A stretch of DNA of 64,000 nucleotides. It comes from Fragilaria crotonensis (lineage: Eukaryota > Bacillariophyta > Fragilariophyceae > Fragilariales > Fragilariaceae). Each line of letters opens with the position of its first letter. Position 1 is the stretch's first letter. Location of the stretch: positions 1 to 64,000 of the forward strand of contig JAKSYS010000002.1 of NCBI GenBank assembly GCA_022925895.1, written 5' to 3'. Of this stretch, positions 19,847 to 31,749 are shown piece after piece. Below the pieces are notes generated by a model, which searched no databases, had not been told where the DNA came from, and saw nothing but the letters and a program-made list of their open reading frames with translations. The translations under genes and the position numbers were made by a program.

Positions 19847-22800
19847 ATGGCTCCCTTCGGAATTGGCAACGTAGTCTGGGTTCGAATGGGAGATGGCGAC
19901 CATGAAGAACCTGCTACCGTCGTCGAACTGGGATGTACAACCGATTCCGGCGAAGAAGGCGTGAAATGCAAGCTTCATGTCTCGTTCTATGAAACAATAT
20001 TTGCCTTGGACCAAGTTCGTGTCATGCCGACGGGCCGTCCCACGCGTCGGGGGTCCCGAGCCGTCCTTCGCAAAGTTGTCACCCCTTCACCTACGCCAGT
20101 AAGCGACAACAAACGAAAGGAGATTGTGTCGAGTGAGATTTCGAATGGAAAGAAAAAGAAAGCGAAGCTTTCAACTCCGTCGTCTCCCCATTTTGACAAG
20201 TCGAAAAGGAGGCCAGCGAAAGCTGAAAACGAATCCGAACGCGCGGGGGTTGGCGAAGCGGTCGACTCCAGCGAGGATCAAGCTTCTGTTAAATCGAAAG
20301 GAGTTTCCGCCAGAGTTCAAAAGGGAAGAGTAATGAAGCGTGATAAAGCAAACAAAAAAGCGCTCGATTCGAAAAGGATTGCAGTACTCAAGACAGTGTG
20401 TGATGACGAGGACGAGGATGCGAGCGCCCCGGACTTTAGCGAGGATTCTGCGAACTCGAACAACGATTCTGATGTACGTAGTGATGAACGTGTTGTAATA
20501 CCCAGGAAAGCTGCTGTGCAAAAGAAGTCGCCACCTGTTGCGAAGAGGAAGCTACCAACTAAGGATGACGACGAATCAAGTGAAGATATGACTTTAGTCG
20601 CGTTGAAAAAACATGCTGCCAAGGGAAAAAAGAGTGCTGTAACCAAGTCAAAGGCAGTCGCTAAGAAGGAACCAGTTGTGGAGGTCGCACCATCAGTCGT
20701 CGACGAGGAGAGCGATTCGGACACTGATCGTCCATACAAAGTTGAATACAGTCCTACTGGTCGCGCCACATGTAGGCGGTGTGACGAAACTATTCCCAAA
20801 GGTGCTTTGCGTATCTCCCATATTCCATTGTTCCGGGGTAAGGTAAGATTTCGATACCTGTTGCACCGTAAGCAATGTTCATTTCGCTGCTGATAGTTTG
20901 CCTCCTAGCCCGGCTATACTGTCTACCGGCACTTGAAGTGCGCTGTATTCTCAGAGGAAGTTGCGTGTGCTGAAGATGTGGGAGGGTGGAGAAAACTCAG
21001 CCTTGCCGACTACGCAGATCTTGCCCAACGTGTTCACGAAAGCAGAGAAGAGATTAAAATGGAGAACGAGGAGCTTGACCCTGACGAGCTCGTTCCTGTC
21101 TCATTTCAGGGAGAAATGAGACCACCACCTCCTGGATTGGTCGCTGACTTATTGCCCTTTCAGGTCGAAGGCGTCTCGTGGATGCATCACCAAGAGATCA
21201 ATGGTGAATCGGGTGTTCGTGGGGGAATGCTTTGTGATGAGGTATGTTAAGCCGTTGTCGCTTATTCGCACATGTTCGTGTCTAAGTGTCAAATCATATT
21301 TTCTACAGATGGGAATGGGTAAGACAATTCAGACAATCGTGGCGATTCTTGATAACCGTCCCAAGCTGCAGCATTGTATGCCCGGAGTAAAGCACCTACC
21401 GGACGAGAGAGAAGTGAGGCAAGCTGAAGAAGAACTATGGACGAAGCATAAAATGGAGTGGGAGCACGAAATGAAAATGAACAACGTGCCTACAGCCATT
21501 CTACCGAAGTCTTCTGCGAAGCTTTCGAAAGGAGGGTTCCGAGGTGGCACTCTGGTTATATGTCCTGTGATAGCTCTTTCTCAATGGAAAACGGAGATCG
21601 AAAAGTTCACTGAAGCCAATTCGTTGACTGTCGGTATATACCACGGCCCTGACCGTGCAAGAGATATGCCGCGAGAAATCATGTCCAAGTATGACGTCGT
21701 TCTCACAACTTATCAGGTGAGTCGTTAGGGTATCGCATTGATATCCCATGTAATTGCGAGCTTATCGTTTCGCTCCTTCAGGTACTTGAAGCCGATTTTC
21801 GTAAAATGACTTCCCCGAACAAGATTAAGTGTCCAAATTGTGGCGGAAAGTTTAAGGTGAGAAATGCTTTATTTGTGCTGTCTCATCTCACACTTGGCAC
21901 GCAACTGATGATCCGTTCCCCTTTCAGATTGACAAGCTCCGTGTTCATTTGAAGTACTTTTGTGGCGAAGGAGCTGTTAGAACTGAGGCGCAGGCGCGAC
22001 AAAGGCGAAACGACGATGATAATGGAAGGCAAGGGAGGAGTAGAGGAGCACAAGGGAATGGGAATGGGGCATCCACATCCAAGAACAGGGCAGCTGGAAA
22101 GAAGAATGTCCCTGGCAAACGCATGAGCAAGATTGCTGACTTCGATTCTGAATGTGAGTTGTCCGATGTGTCTCCAACGCTTCAGAGCTCTGGAAGGATG
22201 TCTCGCAAGGCTTCCGTTGCTGCTACCGCACGAATGTCCAGGTCAAAGAAGGAATGGATGATCGAAAAAAATGATGATTCCGACGAGTATGAACTCGCTG
22301 GTGATTCCTCCAGCGACGATTCAAGCGATGACGCAGGAGTAACCATGAAGAAAGTATTCCCACAAGCGCGACGAGGCAAGAATCCCTTGAAGCGTTCTTC
22401 TGTAGTCGACGATAGCGACGATTGTGGAGATCGGAAGAAGGTGTTCACGACCAAAGCGAAAAAGGGCAAGACTCCTGGAAAGGCGAAGATGGCCATGAAG
22501 AAGGGATCGAAGCAAGTGTCGGTGAAGAAGCATGGGAAGAAAAAGGATGACGATTCTGACGACGAGACATCTGATGATGCGGACCCAACTGATCCAATGG
22601 ATGGAATCGATATGGATCTACTGATGAAGGAAGCAATGGATGGCTCGAGGATGAGCCTTCTTCACAGCCTTTGCTGGTGGCGGATAGTTCTGGACGAAGC
22701 TCACTTCATCAAATCCAGAAGCAGTCAAACTGCCAATGCTGCGTTTGCCCTTATCTCTGTTAATCGATGGTGCCTATCAGGCACGCCGCTTCAAAATCGA

Positions 22801-24330
22801 GTCGGCGAGTTCTACTCGTTGATCAGATTCCTACGAATTGACCCTATGGCGCACTACTTCTGTCGGGCAAAGGTTTGTCACCAACTATATGCGTGATTTT
22901 GACCTAGCAGTGCCGTTTTCTCACCGTCCGTCGTTTCTCAGGATTGCAACTGTAAGTCATTGCACTACCGAATGCTGAACGGGCGATGCCAGGACTGTGG
23001 ACATGGATCTGTGCAACATTTCTCTCAATTCAACAAGCATGTGTTGAACCCAATCCAGCGGGCCGGGTATTCCGGTGATGGTCGTCGCGCGATGTTTACC
23101 CTCAAACGAGAAATTCTTGACAAGTGCCTGTTGCGCCGCACGAAGGAGAATCGAGCTGCTGATATGAAATTGCCACCACGACTCGTGTCAATTCGAGCAG
23201 TGCGGTTACATCCTATTGAGGAAGACTTCTACAATGCGCTCTATACTCAGACTCAGTCTTCATTCAACGATTATGTTGAACAAGGCACTTTGCTCAACAA
23301 CTATGCCCATATATTTGATTTGTTGATGCGTATGCGTCAGGCGGTTGATCACCCGTACCTTGTTGTTTACTCCAACAAGGATACCAAGGCCCGAGCAAGC
23401 AACGGTGTCGCAATCGCGAACGGCACTGCTGATTGCGGAATCTGCAACGAACCGCCGACAGATCTTGTTATTAGCTCCTGCTGCGAAGCCGCGTTCTGTC
23501 GCAGTTGCGTTGAGGACTACATGGCTGTTGACCGCGAGGGGAGTATTCCTTGCCCTGGATGCAGAGCACCTTTCTCTATCGATCTCAACCAACCGTCATA
23601 TGAGAAAGGTGTGGGACAGCAAAATCAAGCCCCCAGTGACCCGATGCCGCTTCTCAAGGACTTAGCCAATGTTCCTTCGGGCTCCATCCTTCGACGAATC
23701 AATCTGGCCGAGTATGCCACCTCGACAAAGATTGAAGCCTTGGTGGAAGAGCTGGTCATCATGAGGGAAACCAGCCCTGGGAGCAAAGCCATCGTGTTCA
23801 GCCAATTTGTCAACATGCTTGACCTTATTCGTTGGCGGTTGCATTCCGATCCTTGTTTGAAAGACATGGGCCTCGGAGCCCGTGCTCTTCACGGAGGAAT
23901 GGATGTAAAGGCCAGGGATGCGTCGCTCAAGGATTTCCGAGAGAATCCCGACGTGCGGGTGCTTCTCATGTCACTCAAGGCAGGAGGCGTGGCGCTGAAT
24001 TTGACGGTCGCAAACAATATTTATCTCATGGAGTAAGTGCAATTGCCTTTGCTGTGCAATGCTTATCATGTGATGTCTGATCTGATTTATTCGTGTCTTG
24101 GCAGCCCCTGGTGGAATCCTGCGGCCGAGATGCAAGCCATCGACAGAACTCATCGCTTGGGTCAGTACAGACCAATTCGCGCTGTACGCTTCATTGCTGA
24201 AGACACAGTTGAAGAGAGAATCTTGCAGCTTCAGGAAAAGAAGCGCTTGGTATTTGATGGTACGATTGGCCGAGATGCTGGCTCGTTGAAGATGTTGACA
24301 GTTGATGATATGAAGTCCTTGTTTGCGTGA
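19847..24330 (+). CDS. RAD16: RAD16-like SWI2/SNF2 DNA-dependent ATPase with PARP-type zinc finger and RING
   Basis: Seven exons fit perfectly in frame: 19847-20842, 20909-21241, 21309-21716, 21782-21856, 21928-22872, 22942-24032, 24105-24330, giving about 1357 residues. An N-terminal module ([20 protein letters not shown]) resembles a Tudor/PWWP-type reader. After a charged region comes a PARP-type zinc finger split by intron 1 ([20 protein letters not shown] ... YRHLKC, about residues 300-345). The helicase has motif [12 protein letters not shown] (~443), motif [17 protein letters not shown] (~859), a RING embedded before the C-lobe ([11 protein letters not shown]...CPGC, ~1084-1130), and motifs V/VI ([31 protein letters not shown]). 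The RAD16 hallmark [22 protein letters not shown] is present, followed by an acidic/basic insert of about 200 residues. RAD16 with RAD7 drives global-genome nucleotide excision repair in yeast. Confidence 0.92.
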
Positions 24331-24498
24331 TTTTCAAATGGCAATGATTCTTTCGGCCTTATAAATGTTATTGTTTAGAGCAACCTTAGAAATCGCGTAC
24401 TCCGAGTATGTGTTTAAGCTTTACTCGGTATCATCGTGGGGTGAAAGTAATAGTCCTTGACGAGAATGCAGATGAATATTATATACAGTCATTCTCGT

Positions 24499-25766
24499 CT
24501 ACTCAACCACAGGAAAGGAAGACATCTTCAAAATAGCACACATGCCCCATTCGTTCGTCGAGTTACGAGCAAGCTTGACATACCCGGCATCACCCCAGGA
24601 TTCACCCCACGAATTCTTCACCAACCAGTAAGGAATCTGGGTCTCCAAGTCGGTACCATACCCAACAGCCAACACACCGTGATCAACGTCGCCTTTTTTG
24701 CCGCAGCTCTCGTCGTTGATGCTAAGAAAAGAGGGTTGAGGCAAAGTGAGGAAATGACAAACAAAAAGTCTCATGTACCACCAGAAATAAAAACGTACAC
24801 TCCATCCCTGTAGAACTGAAAGGCTAACTGATCAGCTTGAATTGCGATCGAGATTGGCTGCATGGCGAGCGCGGCCAACAAGGCTCGTTCGTCACTGGGA
24901 GGTACGTCAACAAAAGTCTTGACGATCGATCCTGGAACGTCCGTGCACTTGGTGTTGCAGGTTCCGACAGCGGCTTTGTAAGGGTAATCTTTCTCGGAAC
25001 AGAGGCCTCCACTCTTTTCGTCAAACTTGAAGGCATTGTCCATACTGAAAGGAGAACGGTGAGATCAATATTCGGCTCGCAAAAACCTAGCGACAATGCA
25101 ACTTACAGTCCTCCATTGCATCCAAGATCTTGATGGTCGCAATCAATCAAGTTTTGTTCTGACAAGGCAACAAGCTCTCCAGTATGGATGAACTTGGCTC
25201 CCTCCAAGGCGCCAGTAGTACTGAACGCCCAACACGATCCGCAAGCTCCCTGATTCTTCACGGGAGTGACACCACCTTGCAAAATCCAGTTGGTGTAGTC
25301 AGGAAGATCCACGACCTCCTTCAAAGAACGCGCGATTTCCTCGGCAAGTGCTGAGTTGGAAACTTTTGGTTTCACGTCAGAGGCCTGGACAGGCTGGCCC
25401 AATTTGAAGTGGGCCTGAAACTCCTCCAAGGTCATGTCAGAATATTCATTGTGACCCAATCGATAAGAAGGAGAAGGGTGTTTACTGTTGTGCTGCTCAA
25501 TGAGCTCTGTCAAAGAATTATGAGCTTCAAGAAGTAACTATCAACAAGCAGGCTTTTTTCGCACGTCGAACAAGTGACTCACCGTGATTTTTCCTCCAAA
25601 TCTCGAAGCGCTTGGCCTTCGCATGCTCGCAAGTGTAGACTTTTCCATGCGCGTCAGCCCAAGTGTTAAACTGAATTCCCATCAACTCCGTTTCGAAGGA
25701 GTATTGGTCGAGACCCGAGGCGGCGACGGATGATGCTAGAAACGCAAAGATTGAAACGAACTTCAT
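24499..25766 (-). CDS. Cathepsin L-like papain family cysteine protease
   Basis: Four exons (25583-25766, 25107-25506, 24799-25044, 24499-24721) with GT-AG introns add to 351 codons. The precursor has a signal peptide ([17 protein letters not shown]), an I29-type inhibitory propeptide (RFEIWRKNH ... [13 protein letters not shown]), and a mature C1A peptidase. The oxyanion Gln and catalytic Cys are in [12 protein letters not shown], the catalytic His in [12 protein letters not shown] and the Asn in [13 protein letters not shown] (GCNGGL) is also present. It probably acts in the vacuole/lysosome or is secreted. The end of the gene is about 170 bp from the convergent RAD16-like gene. Confidence 0.93.
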
Positions 25767-26455
25767 GGCACAGTTTTAGAGTTGATGACAGCGGTAGTTG
25801 AAGGTTGAAATAATCACAAAGTGGTCGTGTACAATGTATTATCAACGACAAGATATTGTGGGCACGTCTAAAGACTCGACATGAAATGATGATGTGCTTC
25901 TTTTTTCGATGAGAATTTCCTTCTTTGTCTCGTCCGACCTTGGTCGGATTTCAAGCATTTGCCTGTGTTCGTTGGTGGTACAGTTGTACTCCCTCACTGT
26001 TGTATTGTTCACTACTATGTTATAGCACTACAACTGTGTTTTTCCACGTCTTGCACTTCATGCACGTTTTAGCGCTGGACAGAGCGTTGTGCTTGTGGAA
26101 TGTTTGGTGTCATGCGCGTGTCGGAGTCTTGTGGGGGGGGGGTCGAACATTCAATACTGGAGTACAATACAAGTAAATAGTATATACTGTAGTTAACACT
26201 GCGAATGGCGGAAAGCACGTAGGTCTATGCGTATGCATATTTGTACGGTTGGGCACAATATTTTGTACTCCAGTATGACATATCTACTAGTACAGTAAAC
26301 TCCCAGTTCGAAACAGGTTCGCTACTACTACCGTAGTAGAGGGCTATAAGACGTAAGACAAGAGAAACGTTTTATAACTGACGTTTTATAGGCCTGTTGT
26401 TACCATACATAGATTGCGGTTTTTCATTGCAATTGGCATTCGACACCATTATACC
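25767..26455. other. Divergent intergenic region
   Basis: Upstream of both the protease and the pseudouridine synthase. It includes a run of eight or more G near 26140 and GTAC-rich stretches. No gene recognised. Confidence 0.4.
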
Positions 26456-27652
26456 ATGATTAGAGAGCGGAGGTTGAGGATTGCCGCATTCCTCCTTACG
26501 TGCTTGCCCTTGTGTTGCTCTCTCGTAGAATCCGCTTCATCATCGAGTCGACTGATTTCAAACAATGATAATGTAAGGCTTGTCTTTGATGTTGATGATT
26601 CCAATCATTGTCGGGTACATCTTCAAGCCACCAACCCCACCAGTCCGGCAAGCGTGGCTGCAGTTAATCCAATTCCATTCAAGAAGAATCAGAAGAGACA
26701 CGTTTCAAAGAAAACACTAGTTTTGGAGTACGAAGAAAAGGTTGAACGCATGCATCTCATCAAGAGAGCTCAGCCACTCCTTTCGGATCAACTGGACGTA
26801 ATCTTTCACGACGAGAGCATGGTGGTCGTCCACAAACCAGCCGGATTTCTGTGTGTACCGGATATCAACAAGAACCCTAGTTTATTGGATCTGGTATGGA
26901 CCCAATACGGAAAGCCAGAGGAAGTTAGCGACCAAGAGTACGGGAACAACGCGTCTTCCATGATTGTTAACCGCTTGGACATGGATACATCCGGACTCGT
27001 CGTGTTTGGTCGGACCGCAAGCGCAACGCGAGCATTGAATCAAGCGTTTCGAGAACGACATGTCCTGAAAGAATACGAAGCGCTTGTATGTGGTCATATT
27101 CGGTTCGATTCGGGATTGATTGACTTGCCCCTACAGCGAGATCACGAGCATCCTCCGTTTATGCGAGTTTCGACGCCAAAATCAGAGGAAGCTGCGGCCG
27201 CCTTGATTGACGAATTGATACAATCTGGTTATAAGAAACAAGGACGTAAGAAGCCCAAGCCAAGCCAAACGACTTTTCGGGTGGTGGAAAGGTTTTATCA
27301 TCCATGCGATTCGTCAATTCCTATTACACGGTTACGCCTTCAACCCATGACAGGACGGACGCATCAATTGCGTGTCCACTGCGCTGCTATGGGGCATCCT
27401 ATAGTTGGCGATCCGACCTACGGCTTGTATGGTGATGCGGCAATGTACGGTGGATTGGAGGATGCTGTACTGACGCCTATCCCCGAATGTGAATCGACGG
27501 GGTTGCACCGTGCAAGTCTTGAACTCCAAACAGCGCTGGCACAAGTGCATCCTCCAAACGTCAAACCTATGTGTCTTCATGCAGCCTTGCTTCGCATGAG
27601 TCACCCTGCGACAGGCGACATGGTAGAATGGACGGCACCTGTACCATTCTAA
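26456..27652 (+). CDS. RluA-family RNA pseudouridine synthase with signal-type leader
   Basis: The ATG at 26456 gives 398 residues; the upstream in-frame TTG is not needed. The N-terminus (MIRERRLRIAAFLLTCLPLC then CSLVESASS) is a signal peptide, so the enzyme is likely sent to the plastid or another organelle through the ER. The core is RluA-type: VIFHDESMVVVHKPAGFLCV, the catalytic Asp motif NRLDMDTSGLVVFGRT (family HRLDxxTSG, here with Asn in place of His), FRERHVLKEYEALVCGHI, and the TGRTHQLRVHCAAMGHPIVG block with GDPTYG. It should convert uridine to pseudouridine in rRNA or tRNA. The target site is unknown. Confidence 0.88.
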   Translation: MIRERRLRIAAFLLTCLPLCCSLVESASSSSRLISNNDNVRLVFDVDDSNHCRVHLQATNPTSPASVAAVNPIPFKKNQKRHVSKKTLVLEYEEKVERMHLIKRAQPLLSDQLDVIFHDESMVVVHKPAGFLCVPDINKNPSLLDLVWTQYGKPEEVSDQEYGNNASSMIVNRLDMDTSGLVVFGRTASATRALNQAFRERHVLKEYEALVCGHIRFDSGLIDLPLQRDHEHPPFMRVSTPKSEEAAAALIDELIQSGYKKQGRKKPKPSQTTFRVVERFYHPCDSSIPITRLRLQPMTGRTHQLRVHCAAMGHPIVGDPTYGLYGDAAMYGGLEDAVLTPIPECESTGLHRASLELQTALAQVHPPNVKPMCLHAALLRMSHPATGDMVEWTAPVPF

Positions 27653-28253
27653 TCTGTTCTTGTTTGAGGTTCCTTCAGGACCGTTGTCGGAGCCATGGTT
27701 GAGGACCATGTCTCTTGGTTCCAACTCGCGTCGTGCTGTTAATGGTTGTATCCCATACGGAATTCGATTGCGTTTTCGTTTCCTTCCGTTCTACTTGCTT
27801 GACTTGTGGTGGACACATGCGTCACTTGTCAAATGGTCACGGACTTGCACTTTCTCCTCGCATGTGGAATATTACCTCAGAACACTGCAGTGTAGCCATG
27901 CAGGATTGAGCCCTTGAGAGCGATCACCTGAAACGATTTTTGTTTGTTGTGGGTGGATGGTTCGACAACGCTCCATCTTCCAATCCGAGAACTAATCGAA
28001 TCCTTTCCACGGAGGCTGGTTACAAGCAAAATCTGGCCCATGGTACTCCCCTATACTCTCTTCTTGTTCTAGATATAACGACTCTAGTAATTCAGGCTCT
28101 TGTTTACTGTTTACTCAGATGTACTTGTACCCTGATTACAAGCACGTAGCAGCATTTGGGAGGTGGAACTCAAAACGCTTATCCTCTGACCTCCGAGTGC
28201 TACTGTGCTACTGTTGCTCGAGTAGCACGACAGTACTCCGGTATGCCAAGTAC
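27653..28253. other. Intergenic up to the retroelement
   Basis: About 600 bp without a recognisable gene. The last five bases (28249-28253, AGTAC) are the target-site duplication of the element that follows. Confidence 0.4.
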
Positions 28254-28841
28254 AGTCAAGGTACAGCAGCTGACAGCTGTTATTGTGCCGTTATTGACGT
28301 TGAAATTTCGTCCCCGCCAGCTGAGTCCCATCCGGCTTTGGATACGAAGATTCTCACGCCAACTGTATACGGCGAATCGCCAGTACGAAAACTACAGTTG
28401 TCCCGGACTGCTTTCCGCCCTCATAACCTCCTTTTCTACAACACCAATTTGTCCACATTAACCCAGTGCAATTCAACTGCAATTTCCCTTCATGTGCCAA
28501 CTAATTTCCAACATGTGTCCCTCATCATGTTGGCTAAGTCTGGCCATGTTGCAACAGTTGTTGCGACTGTCAATTCGCTCGTGACGGCGGAGTTGGAGCT
28601 GACATTTCAATGCCCTTATCAGTGGGATGAAGGCTTTGAATGTTCACTCCCACAACCCTCTAACTTCGCGAAAGTAGATCGGCAAGATTCAATCGGACCT
28701 GGATTGAATTGGTTCCTTCAAAGTGAAACCTAGAAATAAGCTCATAAGTTAAACAACACTAGAATTAAAAACTCTACGTTTGACCGAACCCGGATTTCTA
28801 CGAACTAGTACGCAGCCTTGATCACGCCGTGTACTTCGACT
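28254..28841 (+). repeat. Left LTR of the Ty1/copia element
   Basis: 588 bp, nearly identical to 35727-36315. The ends are AGTC...GACT, a perfect 4-base inverted pair, in place of the usual TG...CA. Both borders are unambiguous because flanking bases differ between the two LTRs. Confidence 0.92.
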
Positions 28842-29044
28842 GGTTATTTTCGCCCAATAATAAGACTTACCCTCTAACGCACTTTCCTCTCCGGCAAGCT
28901 CGTTTCAAGTTCCTTTCCAAGGAAGTTACGCTCCGCGTCAAGGCAGGTCTCCTCCGGCGATCCTGCGACAGCCCCACGTCTTCCCAAGACTAGGCTGATT
29001 CATTGCTCTCTGCCAACTCGAGTACGCAGTCAGCAATCTGTTGA

Positions 29045-30660
29045 GTGGTTGAAGATCTGCTTTCCAAGCCAAGACTCCAATCATCATGTCGGTTCCACCA
29101 TCTGAAGGCTCTACGTCCCCGACGAATCTTCCAGACGAACCTGTTGTTGGAATCCTCGACTGCTGTCGAAGGCCGCGGCAATCCAGAAGGATTCGAGATC
29201 TCCGATCCTGTCGACGTTCGCCTCACCGAGGCAATCGCTCAAGCCAGGACTCTTGCTACTGATGAAGAGTCTGTCTTGGAGTTCCCAACTCAATGACTGC
29301 CCCAGTGGAGCTCCCAGCTCCTTCAAGCTCCAAGCCTCTTGTTCCCTCATTGGGGAATCACTTTGGTGACCAAGGATGAATGGTCTGCTTGGACAGGTGG
29401 AAAGCCCAACCACACCTGGACAGGTTTGGATGGCTCCATTGCTCTCCTAGAGCACACCTCTCCCAACCAGCTCCGCCCTGTCTATGTTTCTGCAGCCCAG
29501 AAGGGCTACAACTTCAGGAGAACTGGGCACAAGATCTCCTTCAAGCCAAGTGATGATTTGATCAGCTTCCAGAATGTTGTCTGGGATCATCTCAAGGACA
29601 CTGGCATGGACTCCATTGCTTACCTCAGGGACCCAACTGACGACGCCAAGATGACTAACGTTATCAAGGCTCACGCCAGGTACACGGTCCAGTCGGCAAA
29701 GTTGTTGGCGGAAGCTCAAGTTCAACGCTACGACAAGTATGACCGACCAACGATATGGCAGCCAGGACCTATTTGCTTGCTTCACTCTCTACTGAGCTAA
29801 GCAATAAGGTGACTGAGAAGTTGGATGATTCTGACTCCTTCCCAGTTGTTTGGCTCCAGTTCCTCAAGTCCATCCAGTCCACCTCCATTGAGAGGTTTGA
29901 AGATCTCAAGGCCATCATCAAGGCCAGGCTCCCAAGTCAGTACTCTGGAGAGAACCTTGAACAATTGGCAGCTCACTTTCGCAAGGATGCAAATGAGTTG
30001 ACAACTGCTGGCCAGTATGACCACAACCTCACTCTGGCCATGCTCAAGATCTTTCTTTTGGCTGGTGGTTCTGGCAATGAGGACTTCCGCTTCCCTGAGA
30101 TCTGTCAAGCAGAACTTGGAGCAAGCTCTTTGGACATTGGATTCAAGGACAAGGAAGCTGCCAACCTTCACATGCAAGTCAACAAGCTGACCTACAAGGA
30201 CATCTGCGCTCACGCAGAGGATGCCTACAGGACGCTCTTTGACAGGAAGGAGTGGCCACCTGCACGTCACACTCGCGACTCCAAGGCTCCACCAGCTGCA
30301 TTCGGAAACATGGCGACTCCAATCACCAGAGCTGAGGTACTCAACCTCATCCAGTCCAAGGCCTCCAACAATGGTGCTGGACTTGCCAAGAAAGGAGTCT
30401 GTCACAAGTGCAACAAGCCTGGACACTGGTCGCGCGAATGCCCAGAGAACAACAAGGGCAAGGGCAGGAATGGGAATGGCAATGAAAGACCAAAGGATGT
30501 CAAGTCCTGGAAGTCTACTCCTCCTCCATCTGGAGCACCCCAAGTCAAGCAAGCCAATGGAAAGGCTTTCAACTGGTGCGCAAGCTGCAAGCGTTGGACT
30601 ACTACCCACGCAACGGCAACGCACACTGGAGTCAAGAAGAGCTCTGAGGGCCCTCAAGGT
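29045..30660 (+). mobile_element. Capsid (gag)-like region of the Ty1/copia element
   Basis: Encodes a copia-type capsid-like region with a CCHC zinc knuckle (CHKCNKPGHWSREC) at about 30400-30441, followed by a Lys/Gly-rich stretch. Frame is interrupted; the region is described only as a fossil part. Confidence 0.75.
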
Positions 30661-31749
30661 GTTGGTTCTGCAATCAACAATGTCTCTCTTGCCTTCGATC
30701 CATCGGTGTGGACCACGGAAATTGAGGTCGTCCCAAGTGTGACTGACGCGCTTTATCCTGCGCACCATGGTGACCCGGATCCTCCCGTACTCGTTCTACT
30801 GCTCACCTACGTGATGGCAATATTTTCAGTCCCGTTTGCAAAAACTATGTGGACCTCCACGCTGGAAATTATTCAACTCGCCATGGCGCATTTTAACGCC
30901 GTCGATTGGAGCCAAGTCATGGCAATCCTTCGAGCGCATGTCATGGTCGTTCGCCCGCACGTCTCGCAATTTTTGAGGCTCACCAGGAGGCGCTCATTGC
31001 TCCATTGCTTTGGGCCTTACTGGCCATGGTCGTACTGTTCTGGCTTCCTAAGCCCAGCTCAACATCGCCTGAGCCTGATCCTAAGGAGCTACCTTCTCGC
31101 CGCCATCGTCGTGCTCTCAAGCAACACAATCGCAAGGTCACACGACGCGCGAATGTTCCCAAGCCGGAAGTATTCGCTCCCATGGACTGCATCGCAGGTA
31201 CCCCATTAACTTGCGATCCATGGGACGCTACATTCGGAGGAATGCACCAACGTTGGTTGAACAACAGCAGCAAGTGCAGTTGAACGACCTTCACTCCAAG
31301 GTTGCAACTCTCCTTCAGCGTGTCGACTCGCTCAAGCGCTCCATTCCGCGATCAACTCACTGGACCTGCCGCCACTGCAACGATACAATCGTCCATGGGC
31401 CAACTGAACCTTGCCCCAAGCTCCGTAACACATCCCGCTCGCCATCGGATTTGTCGACGCAAGAGGAAGGGCCAAGGATCAACCACTGCGATGTCAACGA
31501 CGCCTACCTCGACGCTCCGCTTCGCCAGCAGCGACGCCGCGCCGCAGGCTTCCCAAGTCCAACGGCGTCTATCGCCCCGTCTCTCCCATTGGCTTCCAAG
31601 GCCTAGGGAACCATCAGTGGACCTCCAAGCAACTTCAAGCTGCTCGCAAGATGGCAATGCAAGTGAACATGGCTAAGTTTCCAAACGGCAACTACTCCAC
31701 AATCCTTCGCATGGCTCTCCAGTCAACCGACCGCTTCCGCGAATCCCTT

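Noticed and set aside
28119-28733. Open frame in the left LTR, also present in the right LTR
   Set aside because: It has no known domain and the LTR is non-coding in this family; treated as chance.
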